Assembly: GCA_046497505.1 (NCBI GenBank)
Contig: JAWOFN010000043.1
Span: 1-32,776 of the forward strand
DNA length: 32,776 nt
Reading direction: 5' to 3'
Origin: JAWOFN01 sp046497505 [NCBI: bacterium]
GTDB taxonomy: Bacteria > Blakebacterota > Blakebacteria > Blakebacterales
The notes beneath the pieces were generated by a model. It had not been told where the DNA came from and ran no database searches. It was given only the letters and a program-made list of their open reading frames with translations. A program made the position numbers and the translations under genes. Positions 22,090-30,825 of this stretch are shown piece by piece; position 1 is the first letter of the stretch, and each line of letters starts with the position of its first letter.

Positions 22090-22596
22090 ATGCGCAAACT
22101 GTTGCTGCCTATCGCCATTCTAGCCGTTCTGTCCTTCGGCACCACCACCGCCCAGGCACAGATGACGTTCGGCGCCCAGGCGAGCTACGGAGGTGACTCG
22201 GACCTGGGGGTGGGTGCCCGGGTAGCCACGCCGCTCGACAACTTCATGGAAGGGCTGATCGGGGTGGGGTCCTTCGACATCTTCTTCCCGAGCGACCAGG
22301 GGACGGGGGTCGACTTCAGCTGGTACGAGATCAACCTGAACGGACACTACCCCATCGCGATGCAGGGCGAGAGCAGCCTGAATCCCTACGTGGGGGGCGG
22401 CCTCAACATCGCGATCCTCAGCATCTCATACGACAGTGCCTTCGTCGAGGACTACTCCTCCACCGAGATCGGCCTCAACCTCCTGGCGGGCAGCACCTTC
22501 GCCCCCATGGACAGCGGGATGGTCCCCTTCGTGGAACTCCGCATCGAGATGAGCGGGGGGGAGCAGTTCGTGGTCTCCGGGGGTATCTACTTCTAG
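22090..22596 (+). CDS. small outer-membrane beta-barrel protein
   Basis: This is an exported protein predicted to sit in the outer membrane as a small barrel. ATG 22090 has GGGAGG 5 nt upstream and begins a signal peptide (MRKLLLPIAILAVLSFG, cleavage near AQA); the open frame upstream lacks coding character. The 168-aa product alternates short amphipathic strands with Gly/Asp turns, for example TFGAQASYGGDSDLGVGARV and LNPYVGGGLNIAILSISYDS. It ends in GGIYF; a terminal Phe is the usual C-terminal signature for outer-membrane assembly. No specific family or ligand is recognised. It is a single-gene unit between an upstream promoter region and a strong downstream terminator. Confidence 0.82.
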   Translation: MRKLLLPIAILAVLSFGTTTAQAQMTFGAQASYGGDSDLGVGARVATPLDNFMEGLIGVGSFDIFFPSDQGTGVDFSWYEINLNGHYPIAMQGESSLNPYVGGGLNIAILSISYDSAFVEDYSSTEIGLNLLAGSTFAPMDSGMVPFVELRIEMSGGEQFVVSGGIYF

Positions 22597-22625
22597 GCCC
22601 GCCTCCGAAGAGAGCAGATTTAAAG

Positions 22626-22652
22626 AAAGGCCCCGCCGACGGCGGGGCCTTT
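22626..22652. terminator. strong bidirectional intrinsic terminator
   Basis: AAAGGCCCCGCC (22626-22637), loop GAC and GGCGGGGCCTTT (22641-22652) form a perfect 12-bp stem. It is followed by TTT then CACTTTT on the plus strand, and by TTTCTTTAAAT on the minus strand. It lies between the convergent outer-membrane protein gene and the FAD oxidoreductase gene and can end both transcripts. Confidence 0.92.
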
Positions 22653-22678
22653 CACTTTTGCCGCTCTCTCCCCGGTGG

Positions 22679-23929
22679 CTACTCCAGGTCCGGCGGGGTC
22701 ATCGCCTCGACCCATGCCCTGTACTCACCGGTATAGCCCACGGCTTTCTGCCGCTCCTCGACCCGTTCGAAGACCTCTTCGACCTTCTCCTCGGGGAGCT
22801 TGTCCTTCTTCTCCAGTTCATCCGCCACGTGATGGGCCACGACCTCGCCGTGCTTCACGCTCAGCCGGATGTTCCCCTGGCCGGTGACCGTGTTCCCGAC
22901 GCCGTATACGTCTTCGGCGCCCTCGTAGATGCCGAGGTCCCAGTCGGCGAACTTGTAGTACGCTCCGGTCATCTCGATCCCGGGGATCGGCTCCGGCACG
23001 CTCCCGATGGAGGAGATCACCAGCGGGAAGCGGACCTCCTTCTCCGTACCCTCCAGGGGGATGGCCTTGCGGCCGTCCACCTCGGTGCGTACGAATACCA
23101 GCCCCGCCAGGCGCCCGTCCTCGACGATCTTGTCCACGGGCAGGTGCCGCTCCTGGTAGTCGAAACGGAACTCCTCCATCGCCTTGTCCAGGATCTTCTT
23201 CCGGACCATCTGGACCTTCTCCAGGGCCTCGGGGGAGCGGTCCTTCGGCTCCGCCAGGGGCATGTCCACCTTGCGGCGGCGGTAGTAGAGGGCCGCGTCC
23301 TCGACGCCCAGACTCTCGGGGTCGAGATCATGCTTCTCACAGAAGGCGGTGATCCCCTTGTGCTCCAGCTCGTACATGTCGCACTCGATCCCGCGTTCCT
23401 TCAGGGCCTTCTCGTAGAGCTCCATCTGGACGGCCTTGACCACGTCGATGGAGGCCAGACCGCCGCCTATGATGGCCGTTCCCGGAAGCACCTCGTACTG
23501 CGGCCCGTCGTAATCCTTCTCGTTCTTGTGGTTGAACCAGTAGATGAAGGGGTTCTGATAGATGAGCCCCCTGTCGAGGTACTCGTCCACACCCTCCACT
23601 TCCAGCGGCCTGTCTTTCCAGGCACCATTGGCCAGCAGGACCGCGCTGAATCCCCACTCGTTCACCAGCTCGTCGAACTGGATGTCCTCCCCCAGCTTGG
23701 TCAGGGGGACGAAGGTGATGTTGTCGTGGGAGAGGCGTTCATCGATGCGCTCGTACTCCTTGCGCCGCTGGATCTTGTGCCAGCGCGGCAGTCCGTCCTC
23801 GATCTTCCCGTACGGCTTGGGATTCTGCTCGAAGACGACCACCTTCACGCCCTTCTGGGCGAGGATCTCGGCGGCGGTGGAACCGGCGCAGGCGCCTCCG
23901 ACGATAGCTACGACGTGAGCGTCCGGCAT
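22679..23929 (-). CDS. FAD-dependent pyridine-nucleotide oxidoreductase (ferredoxin/adrenodoxin-reductase-like)
   Basis: This is a flavoprotein that probably moves electrons between NAD(P)H and a protein or small acceptor. ATG 23929 gives 416 aa; a weak AAGGA precedes it. The FAD dinucleotide loop is VAIVGGACAGSTAAEILA with Glu at the end of the second strand (VVFEQNPKPYGKIEDG). A second Rossmann loop, TAIIGGGLASIDVVKA, lies mid-protein. The C-terminal FAD segment is EDVYGVGNTVTGQGNIRLSV. The pattern KPYGKIEDGLPRW resembles the GxFxxG...RxGI...P region of ferredoxin-NADP reductases of the adrenodoxin type and of the GltD family. There are no Fe-S cysteine clusters and no redox-active CxxC. 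It is the last gene before the bidirectional terminator. Specific partner unknown. Confidence 0.85.
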   Translation of the reverse strand: MPDAHVVAIVGGACAGSTAAEILAQKGVKVVVFEQNPKPYGKIEDGLPRWHKIQRRKEYERIDERLSHDNITFVPLTKLGEDIQFDELVNEWGFSAVLLANGAWKDRPLEVEGVDEYLDRGLIYQNPFIYWFNHKNEKDYDGPQYEVLPGTAIIGGGLASIDVVKAVQMELYEKALKERGIECDMYELEHKGITAFCEKHDLDPESLGVEDAALYYRRRKVDMPLAEPKDRSPEALEKVQMVRKKILDKAMEEFRFDYQERHLPVDKIVEDGRLAGLVFVRTEVDGRKAIPLEGTEKEVRFPLVISSIGSVPEPIPGIEMTGAYYKFADWDLGIYEGAEDVYGVGNTVTGQGNIRLSVKHGEVVAHHVADELEKKDKLPEEKVEEVFERVEERQKAVGYTGEYRAWVEAMTPPDLE

Positions 23930-24006
23930 GAAGTGCAATCCTTCTCTACGTGTGCGATTCCGTTGCTTGCTCTCTGCAGGCTGATGACCGGATGGACACA
24001 GCATCC

Positions 24007-24060
24007 GCCCCGGCCGGGGCGATCAGGCAGAAAACTAGTAATTTCAGACCAGATAGTCAG
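24007..24060 (-). promoter_or_regulatory. putative promoter and palindrome in front of the FAD oxidoreductase gene
   Basis: On the minus strand CTGACT (24060-24055), 17 bp and TAGTTT (24037-24032) form a plausible promoter in an AT-rich patch, with a start near 24025. Directly downstream, GCCCCGGCCGGGGC (24007-24020) is a perfect 14-bp palindrome, again at the expected transcript start. The rest of the 182-bp interval between the cupin and oxidoreductase genes (23930-24111) shows nothing else I can name. Confidence 0.4.
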
Positions 24061-24111
24061 GTATGTTTTTCTCCCCTCCGCCGCAGGTACGCCGGAAGAG
24101 CCGGAGCCTGC

Positions 24112-24468
24112 CTACCCCTCCAGGATCTCGACGCGATCGGGGCCGTTGGGCACCACGCAGAGGAACTCGAAGGGCTCCTCCCCCCGGGCCTCGTACCAGT
24201 GGGGCACCTCCGCGGGGATGTAGAGCACGTCGTCGGCAGCGACCTCATGGACCTCGTCTCCCACACCCACACGGGCCCGGCCCCGGAGCACGTACTGCTC
24301 GTGCTCCACCCGGTTGGTGTGGCGGGGCATGCCCCCTCCCGGCTGCATGATGAACCGGCGCAGGGCGAAGTTGGGGCCCTCGTCGGGCCCGATGAGGACC
24401 TGGCGTACGGTCCCCTCCCCTGCCTTCACTTCCTCGGTCGGGACGTCCTCGGCTCGGCGGTGCGGCAT
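24112..24468 (-). CDS. small single-domain cupin protein
   Basis: This is a 118-aa metal-binding beta-barrel protein; small cupins range from enzymes to ligand sensors. The two cupin motifs are visible: MPRHTNRVEHEQYVLRG (His, His and Glu ligands, with the conserved Gly) and ADDVLYIPAEVPHWYEA (His ligand). It ends in FLCVVPNGPDRVEILEG. ATG 24468 has GGAG upstream, though at a long spacing. It lies 34 bp downstream of the NtrC-type regulator on the same strand and may share its transcript. Function cannot be assigned further. Confidence 0.88.
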   Translation of the reverse strand: MPHRRAEDVPTEEVKAGEGTVRQVLIGPDEGPNFALRRFIMQPGGGMPRHTNRVEHEQYVLRGRARVGVGDEVHEVAADDVLYIPAEVPHWYEARGEEPFEFLCVVPNGPDRVEILEG

Positions 24469-24502
24469 CGTGTCTGATCACTCCGTGCGTCTCGTCGCTG
24501 GT

Positions 24503-25978
24503 TCATTCCCGCTCGGGGAGGCTGTCCCCCCGCTCGATCCCGTACTTCTTCATCTTGCGGTAGAGGTTGCTTCGCTGCAGGTCCATCGACTCGGCACTGG
24601 CGCTCACGTTCCAATCGTGCTCGTTCAGTACCTTCAGGAGATAGATCCTCTCCGCCTCCTCCCTGAAGCCCTGCAGGTCCTCTGCCTCCCGGAGGGCCCG
24701 GGTCAGTTCCTCCACACCGGCCAGGTCCTCGGGGGGCACCTCCACGACGGGTCCGCCCGCGGGACCGCCGGATTCCTCCTCCGCCCCCGCCGCGGCGCGG
24801 GGGCCCCCCAGGACCGTCCCCGCCTCGGAGGGACCGATCTCCGGCCGGTCGCTCATGATGACGAGACGCTCCATGGCGTTCCGGAGTTCCCGGACGTTCC
24901 CCGGCCAGTCGTAGCCGGTGAGGCGTTCCAGGGCCTCGGGTCCCAGGGTCCGGGGCTCCAGCTTGTTGGCCGCTGCGTAGTGGGCCAGGAAGTGGGCGCA
25001 GAGGGGCTGGATGTCGTCGGGACGCTCCCGGAGGGGCGGTATGTGGAGGGGGACGACCCGCAGGCGGTAATAGAGGTCTTCCCTGAAGTCTCCCTCCTCG
25101 ATGAGGGAGGGGAGGTCCTGATTGGTGGCGGCCACCACCCGGGTGTCCACCCGGATGGGACTGCTCCCCCCCACCCGCTCGATGACGCGTTCCTCCAGGG
25201 CCCGGAGCACCTTCGCCTGAGCGGAGGCGCTCATGTCCCCCACTTCGTCCAGGAAGAGGGTCCCCCCCGAGGCCAGCTCGAACTTCCCTGCCTTGTTGGC
25301 GTGGGCCCCGGTGAAGGCCCCCTTCACATGGCCGAAGAGCTCGGATTCGATGAGGTCCCGGGGGATGGCGGCGCAGTTGACGGGGATGAAGGGGCCGCCG
25401 GAACGGGTGGAGAGACCGTGGATCCGGCGGGCGATCAGTTCCTTTCCCGTGCCGTTCTCGCCGGTGATAAGGACCCGCGCGTCGGTGTCCGCCACCCGCT
25501 CCACCATCCTCAGCACTTCCTGCATGGCACCGCTCTCGGCCACCAGCCGGTACTGCTCGTCGACCTGGTTGCGAAGCAGGCGGTTCTGGCGCTCCAGCCG
25601 TGAGCGGGCCATGGCGTTGCGGATCACCAGCAGGACCTTGTCCTGGTCCAGGGGCTTCTCGAGGAAGTCGTACGCCCCCATCCGCGTGGCCTCCACCGCC
25701 GTGGGGACGTCCGCGTGCCCGCTGATCATCACCACCACCCGTCCCGTCTCACGGGGGCGGAGACGTTCCAGCACCTCCATCCCGTCCAGCCCGGGCATCT
25801 TCACGTCCAGGAGGAGGACGTGGGGCTCCTCCGCCTCCGTCTTCTCCAGCCCCTCCTGTCCGGTGGCGGCCTTGAGGACCCGGTATCCCTCGTATTCCAG
25901 CACCAGCTGGAGGGAGTCCCTGACCCCTTTCTCGTCGTCGACGACCAGTACGGTCCCGCCGGCAGTCTCTTCGTTCAT
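24503..25978 (-). CDS. NtrC-family sigma-54-dependent response regulator
   Basis: This activator should open sigma-54 promoters when phosphorylated. The 491-aa product has a receiver domain (acidic pair Asp14/Asp15, phospho-acceptor Asp58 in LLLDVKMPG, Lys in LEKPLD). The AAA+ domain (about 145-380) carries Walker A GENGTGKE (173-180), the sigma-54 contact GAFTGA (220-225), Walker B GTLFLDEV (239-246) and WPGNVRELRNAMERL. An acidic, Gly-rich linker follows. The Fis-type helix-turn-helix ends in WNVSASAESMDLQRSNLYRK. No partner kinase lies beside it: the upstream neighbour, 7 bp away, is nrdR. I did not spot a clear TGGCAC-N5-TTGC promoter element in the window, so its targets probably lie elsewhere. 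Confidence 0.94.
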   Translation of the reverse strand: MNEETAGGTVLVVDDEKGVRDSLQLVLEYEGYRVLKAATGQEGLEKTEAEEPHVLLLDVKMPGLDGMEVLERLRPRETGRVVVMISGHADVPTAVEATRMGAYDFLEKPLDQDKVLLVIRNAMARSRLERQNRLLRNQVDEQYRLVAESGAMQEVLRMVERVADTDARVLITGENGTGKELIARRIHGLSTRSGGPFIPVNCAAIPRDLIESELFGHVKGAFTGAHANKAGKFELASGGTLFLDEVGDMSASAQAKVLRALEERVIERVGGSSPIRVDTRVVAATNQDLPSLIEEGDFREDLYYRLRVVPLHIPPLRERPDDIQPLCAHFLAHYAAANKLEPRTLGPEALERLTGYDWPGNVRELRNAMERLVIMSDRPEIGPSEAGTVLGGPRAAAGAEEESGGPAGGPVVEVPPEDLAGVEELTRALREAEDLQGFREEAERIYLLKVLNEHDWNVSASAESMDLQRSNLYRKMKKYGIERGDSLPERE

Positions 25979-25985
25979 GGCTGCA

Positions 25986-26453
25986 TCATCCGGCTCGCTC
26001 GTCCGGGGAGGAGAGCCGGTCCAGCTCGGACCGGAACTCCTCCGCGGTCTTGAAGTCTCGGTACACGCTGGCGAATCGCACGTACGCCACCTGGTCCACC
26101 TTCCGGAGTTCCTCCATCACGATCTCCCCCACCTGCCGGGAGGGGATCTCCCGCCTGCCCAGGTTCTGCAGGCGGCCCTCCACGGTCCGGACCAGCTCCT
26201 CGATCTGCTCCATGGGCACCGGCCGCTTCTTGCAGGCGGTCAGCAGCCCCTCCTGGAGCTTGCTCCGGTCGTACGGCTCCCGTCTCCCGTCCCGCTTGAT
26301 GATGATGAGGCTGAAGGCCTCAACGTACTCGTATGTGGTGAAGCGCTCCCCGCAGGCCAGGCATTCCCGGCGTCGGCGTATGGCCGAGGAGTTCTGGACC
26401 GACCGGGAATCCACCACCCGGTCGTCGACCCCCCCGCAGTGGGGACAGCGCAT
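25986..26453 (-). CDS. nrdR: transcriptional repressor NrdR
   Basis: This zinc- and nucleotide-binding repressor senses ATP/dATP and controls ribonucleotide reductase genes. The 155-aa product has the zinc ribbon MRCPHCGG ... ECLACGERF (Cys3, Cys6, Cys31, Cys34), the linker RSVQNSSAIRRRREC, and the ATP-cone that begins LIIIKRDGRREPYDRSKL and ends AYVRFASVYRDF. AAGGAG lies 9 nt before ATG 26453, and the dCMP deaminase stop is 4 bp upstream, so it is co-transcribed with glyA and the deaminase. Its likely target in the window, nrdJ at 16673, is not linked. Confidence 0.96.
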   Translation of the reverse strand: MRCPHCGGVDDRVVDSRSVQNSSAIRRRRECLACGERFTTYEYVEAFSLIIIKRDGRREPYDRSKLQEGLLTACKKRPVPMEQIEELVRTVEGRLQNLGRREIPSRQVGEIVMEELRKVDQVAYVRFASVYRDFKTAEEFRSELDRLSSPDERAG

Positions 26454-26457
26454 GGTC

Positions 26458-26925
26458 TCAGGCTCCTTCGGGTTCGGCGTCCAGGTGCTCGTTCAGGGGC
26501 TCCCCCATGTCCATCTTCACCATCTCCACACCGGCCGCGTGGAGGAACTCGGCGGCCAGTTCGTCCGGGTAGCCCTCCCAGTACCACACCTTCCGGATGC
26601 CGGCGTTGATGATCATCTTGGCGCAGGTCAGGCAGGGGCTGCTGGTAGTGTAGATCTCCGCCCCCTTGGTGCTCACGCCGAACTGGGCGGCCTGGATGAT
26701 GGCGTTCTGCTCGGCGTGGAGGGTCCGCACACAGTGCCCCTCCACCATGAGGCAGCCGATGTCCGTACAGTGGTCCATCCCCGAGGGAGCACCGTTGTAG
26801 CCGGTGGCCAGTATCCGCTTCTCCTTCACGATCACCGCCCCCACCGCACGCCGGGGACAGGTGGAGCGGGAGGCCACACGCCCCGCGATGTCCATGAAGT
26901 AGGTGGACCACTCCGGCCTGCTCAT
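26458..26925 (-). CDS. deoxycytidylate (dCMP) deaminase
   Basis: This zinc enzyme converts dCMP to dUMP, the substrate for thymidylate synthesis; the family includes ComEB. ATG 26925 is chosen because GGGAGGGGAG precedes it and it overlaps the glyA stop by 4 nt (ATGA), giving 155 aa. The active-site motifs are HAEQNAI (His70, Glu72) and [10 protein letters not shown] (Cys98, Cys101). The extra Cys/His residues in [20 protein letters not shown] fit the second zinc-site pattern of dCMP deaminases. The neighbourhood (serine hydroxymethyltransferase upstream, nrdR downstream) fits a dNTP and one-carbon role. Confidence 0.93.
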   Translation of the reverse strand: MSRPEWSTYFMDIAGRVASRSTCPRRAVGAVIVKEKRILATGYNGAPSGMDHCTDIGCLMVEGHCVRTLHAEQNAIIQAAQFGVSTKGAEIYTTSSPCLTCAKMIINAGIRKVWYWEGYPDELAAEFLHAAGVEMVKMDMGEPLNEHLDAEPEGA

Positions 26926-28223
26926 CTCTGCTCCCCTCCCGGTGTCTCGCCGTTCCACGTGAAGAGGGGGAAGCGGCTGCAGAGAGCGTCCACCTCTTCC
27001 CGGATCCTTCGGTGCAGCGCCTCGTCGTCCGGGTGGTGGATGACGTCGGCGATCCAGCCGCCGATACGCTGCATCTCCCCTTCGCCCATGCCCCGGGTGG
27101 TCACCGCGGGCGTACCGATCCGGATCCCGCTGGTGACCGTGGGGGATTCCTCGTCGAAGGGGACGGTGTTCTTGTTCACCGTGATGCCCGTCTCCTCCAG
27201 CAGGGATCCCACCCGCTTCCCCGTGAGGGCCTGGGGCCTGAGGTCGACGAGCAGCAGGTGGTTGTCGGTGCCTCCGCTCACCAGCTTGATCCCCTCTTCC
27301 TTCAAGGTCGAGGCCAGGGCGTCCGCATTGGCCCGGACCCGGGCACCGTACTTCCTGAACGCCGGGGTGGAGGCCTCCTTCAGGGCCACCGCCTTGGCGG
27401 CGATGACGTGCATGAGGGGACCGCCCTGGGTGCCGGGGAACACCGCCTTGTCGATGACCTTCGCGTGACGCTCGGGATAGAGGATCATGCCCGCCCGCGG
27501 TCCCCGCAGTGTCTTGTGTGTGGTGGTGGTCACCGCGTCACACCACGGGACGGGGGAATCGTGGTGTCCGGTGGCCACCAGGCCGGCGAAGTGGGCCATG
27601 TCCACCACCAGGTGGGCGTCCACCTCGTCCGCCACCCTGCGCATGCGCTCGAAATCCCACGACCGCGGATAGGCGCTGGCCCCCCCCACGATGACCTTCG
27701 GCCGTGCCCGACGGGCCGTCTCCTCGAACGCGTCCCAGTCGATCCTCTCGGTCCGGCGGTCCACACCGTACTGGACCACATCGTAGAGCTTGCCGGAGAA
27801 GTTCACCGGATGGCCGTGGGTCAGATGACCGCCGTGGGAGAGGTTGAGCCCCATCAGGGTATCCCCGGGCTCCATGAACGCCGCGTAGACCGCCATGTTA
27901 GCCTGAGCACCGGAATGCGGCTGGACGTTGGCCCCCTCCGCCCCGAAGAGCCGGCAGGCCCTCTCGATGGCCAGCGCCTCGGCCCGGTCCACCACCTCGC
28001 ACCCCCCGTAGTAGCGCCTGCCCGGCAGCCCCTCCGCGTACTTGTTGGTCAGGACCGATCCCGCGGCCCGGAGGACGGCGGGTGAGACGCAGTTCTCCGA
28101 GGCGATGAGTTCCAGCTGGCTGCGCTGTCGGGCCTCCTCGTCCTCCAGTACCCCGGCGATGTCGGGGTCCACCGAACGGAGGACCTCGTCACCCCGGTCC
28201 GCGAGGGGATCGGGTCGGATCAT
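26922..28223 (-). CDS. glyA: serine hydroxymethyltransferase
   Basis: This PLP enzyme converts serine plus tetrahydrofolate to glycine plus methylene-tetrahydrofolate, the methyl source for thymidylate. The 433-aa product has [10 protein letters not shown] near the N-terminus, [31 protein letters not shown] and [14 protein letters not shown]. The PLP lysine Lys237 lies in [12 protein letters not shown], and [11 protein letters not shown] follows. The length is slightly above the usual 410-420 because of an N-terminal extension before [16 protein letters not shown] precedes ATG 28223. It heads a compact block with dCMP deaminase, nrdR and the NtrC-type regulator. Confidence 0.97.
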   Translation of the reverse strand: MIRPDPLADRGDEVLRSVDPDIAGVLEDEEARQRSQLELIASENCVSPAVLRAAGSVLTNKYAEGLPGRRYYGGCEVVDRAEALAIERACRLFGAEGANVQPHSGAQANMAVYAAFMEPGDTLMGLNLSHGGHLTHGHPVNFSGKLYDVVQYGVDRRTERIDWDAFEETARRARPKVIVGGASAYPRSWDFERMRRVADEVDAHLVVDMAHFAGLVATGHHDSPVPWCDAVTTTTHKTLRGPRAGMILYPERHAKVIDKAVFPGTQGGPLMHVIAAKAVALKEASTPAFRKYGARVRANADALASTLKEEGIKLVSGGTDNHLLLVDLRPQALTGKRVGSLLEETGITVNKNTVPFDEESPTVTSGIRIGTPAVTTRGMGEGEMQRIGGWIADVIHHPDDEALHRRIREEVDALCSRFPLFTWNGETPGGEQR

Positions 28224-28274
28224 ACTGCCTCCAGGGGAAGGGACACGGCATCGCCCGTGGCGGGCGTGGACGCG

Positions 28275-29534
28275 TCAGCGGCGTGCGGGGGGTATGTCCC
28301 TGTTGCGGGCCCGCTGCATGAAGATCTCTGCGGGGGTCCTGCGGTAGGGTTCCAGCTCCCGGGCGCGGCGCAGGGCGTAGGCCTCGATCTCGGGAGAGAG
28401 CGTACCGGTAGCCACACCCTGCTGGTATCGGTCGATGGCCTGCTCCAGTACGATCTTGCCTTCATAGGGTACCTGGTCCCCCTCGGCGACGGCGAAACCC
28501 TCAGCCCACAAGATATCGCCCCATGTGACATAGGCGTACCCATCATCTGGTTGACGGGCGATCGCCTTCTCGATCGCCTCCCGGGCGGGTCCGAAGCGCC
28601 CCTGCTCCATGAGGGATCGGGCCCATTCACTGTAGACCCTGATCTGGTCGGGCGCCAGCTCGAGTGAGCGGCGGAAGGCCTCGGCCGCGAGGGCGTACTC
28701 GCCGCACTGGTGCCGGGCCCTGCCCAGCTTCCGCCACACCAGTGCGTCCTCGGGGCGCAGTGCCGTCATTCGGTGGTAGAGTCCTGCTGCGTCGCAGGGG
28801 CGGTCGAGGTCGTTCTCATAGAGCCGGGCCAGGCGGTCCAGATAGCCTGCGTTCTCCGGGTCCCGGTCGAGAGCATCTTCCAGGCTCTCCGCCTCCGCCT
28901 CGATGTCGCCCGACTTCCGGTGCACCTCCGAGATGCGCTGTCGGACCCCGGCGTCCTCCGGCTCCAGTTCCGCCTGCTTCTCCAGCAGACTCACCAGGGC
29001 CCGGTCGTCCCCGCTGCGGCGATAGATCGACTCCAGGACCTGGCGGTCCTCCACGCTCCGGGGCGCCAGTTCCACGATACGCTCGTAGGCCTGGATGTAG
29101 CGGTCCCGCTCCCCCAGTTCTTTGTGGAGCCAGGCCAGGCCGCGGAGGGCGGAGAGGTCGGCGGGGTCCTGGCGCAGCAGGGCCCGATAGGCTCCCCGGG
29201 CCTCCTCGTACTGCCCGGTCTGCACGTAGCAGGTGGCCAGGTAGTGCCACGCCTCGGTGTTGCTGGAGTCCCGCTTCGTGTACTCGCGGAAGGCGGGGAT
29301 GGCGGCCTCGAACTCGGAGATCTGGTAGTACTTGTAGCCGGTGGTGTAGAGGCGGTTCAGCTCGTTCTGCCGCCGCATGTCCACGATCCGGCTGGTGTCC
29401 TGCACCGCGGAGGAGAGGGTCACGGCCTGGGCGGCCCCGACGGGGGCGGGCACACCGCTCCCTGCCGCCAGGAGGGCGACGACGGGCAGGGCCGCGAGGA
29501 CCCCCTTTCTTCGGGTGCGGGATAGCGTGTCCAT
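28275..29534 (-). CDS. exported tetratricopeptide-repeat protein
   Basis: This protein, probably periplasmic, is likely to serve as a scaffold or adaptor. The 419-aa product begins with a signal peptide (basic MDTLSRTRRKG, then an Ala/Leu/Val core to about residue 35). From about 60 to 350 it consists of roughly eight 34-residue TPR units, recognisable by repeats such as TEAWHYLATCYVQTGQYEEA, DLSALRGLAWLHKELGERDR and ALVWRKLGRARHQCGEYALA. The C-terminal 60 residues (from about 360) leave the TPR pattern and end in RARNRDIPPARR. Only a weak ribosome-binding site precedes ATG 29534. It lies between the MscS-like channel and glyA, 57 and 51 bp away. No specific partner can be named. Confidence 0.88.
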   Translation of the reverse strand: MDTLSRTRRKGVLAALPVVALLAAGSGVPAPVGAAQAVTLSSAVQDTSRIVDMRRQNELNRLYTTGYKYYQISEFEAAIPAFREYTKRDSSNTEAWHYLATCYVQTGQYEEARGAYRALLRQDPADLSALRGLAWLHKELGERDRYIQAYERIVELAPRSVEDRQVLESIYRRSGDDRALVSLLEKQAELEPEDAGVRQRISEVHRKSGDIEAEAESLEDALDRDPENAGYLDRLARLYENDLDRPCDAAGLYHRMTALRPEDALVWRKLGRARHQCGEYALAAEAFRRSLELAPDQIRVYSEWARSLMEQGRFGPAREAIEKAIARQPDDGYAYVTWGDILWAEGFAVAEGDQVPYEGKIVLEQAIDRYQQGVATGTLSPEIEAYALRRARELEPYRRTPAEIFMQRARNRDIPPARR

Positions 29535-29591
29535 CTCTACCAGTAAGACGTCATCGGGGCGGGAATGTTCACCTCGGACCGCATCTCGAGC

Positions 29592-30800
29592 TCAGAGCGC
29601 ATCCTCCCCCGACACCCCCCGGGAGTCCCTCTTCGGGGGGGGGGCTCCCTCTCCCCCTTCTCCGGCCTCCTCCTCCGGGAGCAGGATGGACGCCAGCTGG
29701 GGGGGCCAATTGCGGACCCAGAGGTCCCGCTGCGGGAAGGGGATGGCGACCCCATGGTCGTAGAGGGCCTGCCAGACGGCCATCCGGACCTGTTCGGTGA
29801 TGTCCCACTGCTCCTTGAAGTCGTGGGTCCGGGCCACCAGGCGCAGGTTCAGGGCGGAATCGGCGAAGTCGAGGAAATAGACCCGGGGCTCCGGGTCCTC
29901 TTTGATCCCGGGATGGGAACGGACCGCTTCCAGCACGATCCGCTTCACCAGGTTCAGGTCCGTGCCGTAGGCCACACCGAAATCCACCATCACCCGGATC
30001 GCCGGATCCGGATAGGAGAGGTTGGTGACCTTCTCCTTGATGATCTGGGCGTTGGGGACCACCATCACCGTGTTCTCGAAGGTGAGGATCTTGGTGCTCC
30101 GCAGCCCGATGTCCTGCACGTCCCCCTTGGTGCCGTTCTCCAGCAGGATCCGGTCCCCCACCCGGAAGGGGCGGTCCACGAAGATGACGAACCCCCCGAT
30201 CATGTTGGCCAGGGTCTCCTGGGCCGCCAGGGCGAAAGCCAGGGAACCGGCGCCCAGTCCCACCAGCAGGCTGCTCACCGGGATCCCGAAGCGGTCGAAG
30301 ACGATAATCAGCGCCACCGCCCACGTGAGGACCTGGAAGAGGCGTTCCGCCAGGGGCACCAGCTCGTCGTCGATGCGCGTCTCGGTCCTGGCCGCCACCC
30401 GGGAGGCATAGAACCGGGCAGCCTGGTTGAAGGCCCGGATGATGAGGACGACGACGATCAGGGTCAGAATCAGGAAGAAGACCCCATCCACCGTCCGGTC
30501 CCACGCCGCCCCGATCACCTCGGCCTCTCCGCGGAAGAACCCCAGGTCGGCGACATGGATGCTGGCCAGCGCCCACTTCAGACCCAGGACCCATATCGCC
30601 AGGCCGACGGGTCCTTTCACCGCCTGGAGGACCTCGTCGTCCAGGTCGGTGGCGGTTCGGGAGGTGATGCGCCGCTCCACCACACCGAAGAGGAAACGGG
30701 TCATCCGGCTCACCAGCCAGGCCGCCGCGAAGATGAGGGCGGCGTTCAGCAGGTCGTTCAGCAGGGGCTGACCGGGAAGCAGGATCAGGTCGGCGTTCAT
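29592..30800 (-). CDS. MscS-like mechanosensitive ion channel
   Basis: This inner-membrane channel opens under membrane tension and protects against osmotic downshock. The 402-aa product has hydrophobic segments near 15-35, 65-85, 105-125 and 150-175. The pore-lining and beta-domain signature is SSLLVGLGAGSLAFALAAQE then TLANMIGGFVIFVDRPFRVGD, followed by GDVQDIGLRSTKI and VMVVPNAQI. A mixed alpha/beta C-terminal domain and a charged, Gly/Pro-rich tail (from about 375) complete it. It is larger than E. coli MscS (286 aa), with extra N-terminal helices. It is transcribed 25 bp after rseP. The relic osmoprotectant transporter at 20.6 kb is a distant osmotic counterpart. Confidence 0.93.
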   Translation of the reverse strand: MNADLILLPGQPLLNDLLNAALIFAAAWLVSRMTRFLFGVVERRITSRTATDLDDEVLQAVKGPVGLAIWVLGLKWALASIHVADLGFFRGEAEVIGAAWDRTVDGVFFLILTLIVVVLIIRAFNQAARFYASRVAARTETRIDDELVPLAERLFQVLTWAVALIIVFDRFGIPVSSLLVGLGAGSLAFALAAQETLANMIGGFVIFVDRPFRVGDRILLENGTKGDVQDIGLRSTKILTFENTVMVVPNAQIIKEKVTNLSYPDPAIRVMVDFGVAYGTDLNLVKRIVLEAVRSHPGIKEDPEPRVYFLDFADSALNLRLVARTHDFKEQWDITEQVRMAVWQALYDHGVAIPFPQRDLWVRNWPPQLASILLPEEEAGEGGEGAPPPKRDSRGVSGEDAL

Positions 30801-30825
30801 ATCAGGTCCTCGATGGGAGAGCGGG

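Noticed and set aside
26989-29800. Long plus-strand frames opposite glyA and the TPR gene
   Set aside because: Composition of antisense shadows; no ribosome-binding sites or motifs; the minus-strand proteins are clear family members.
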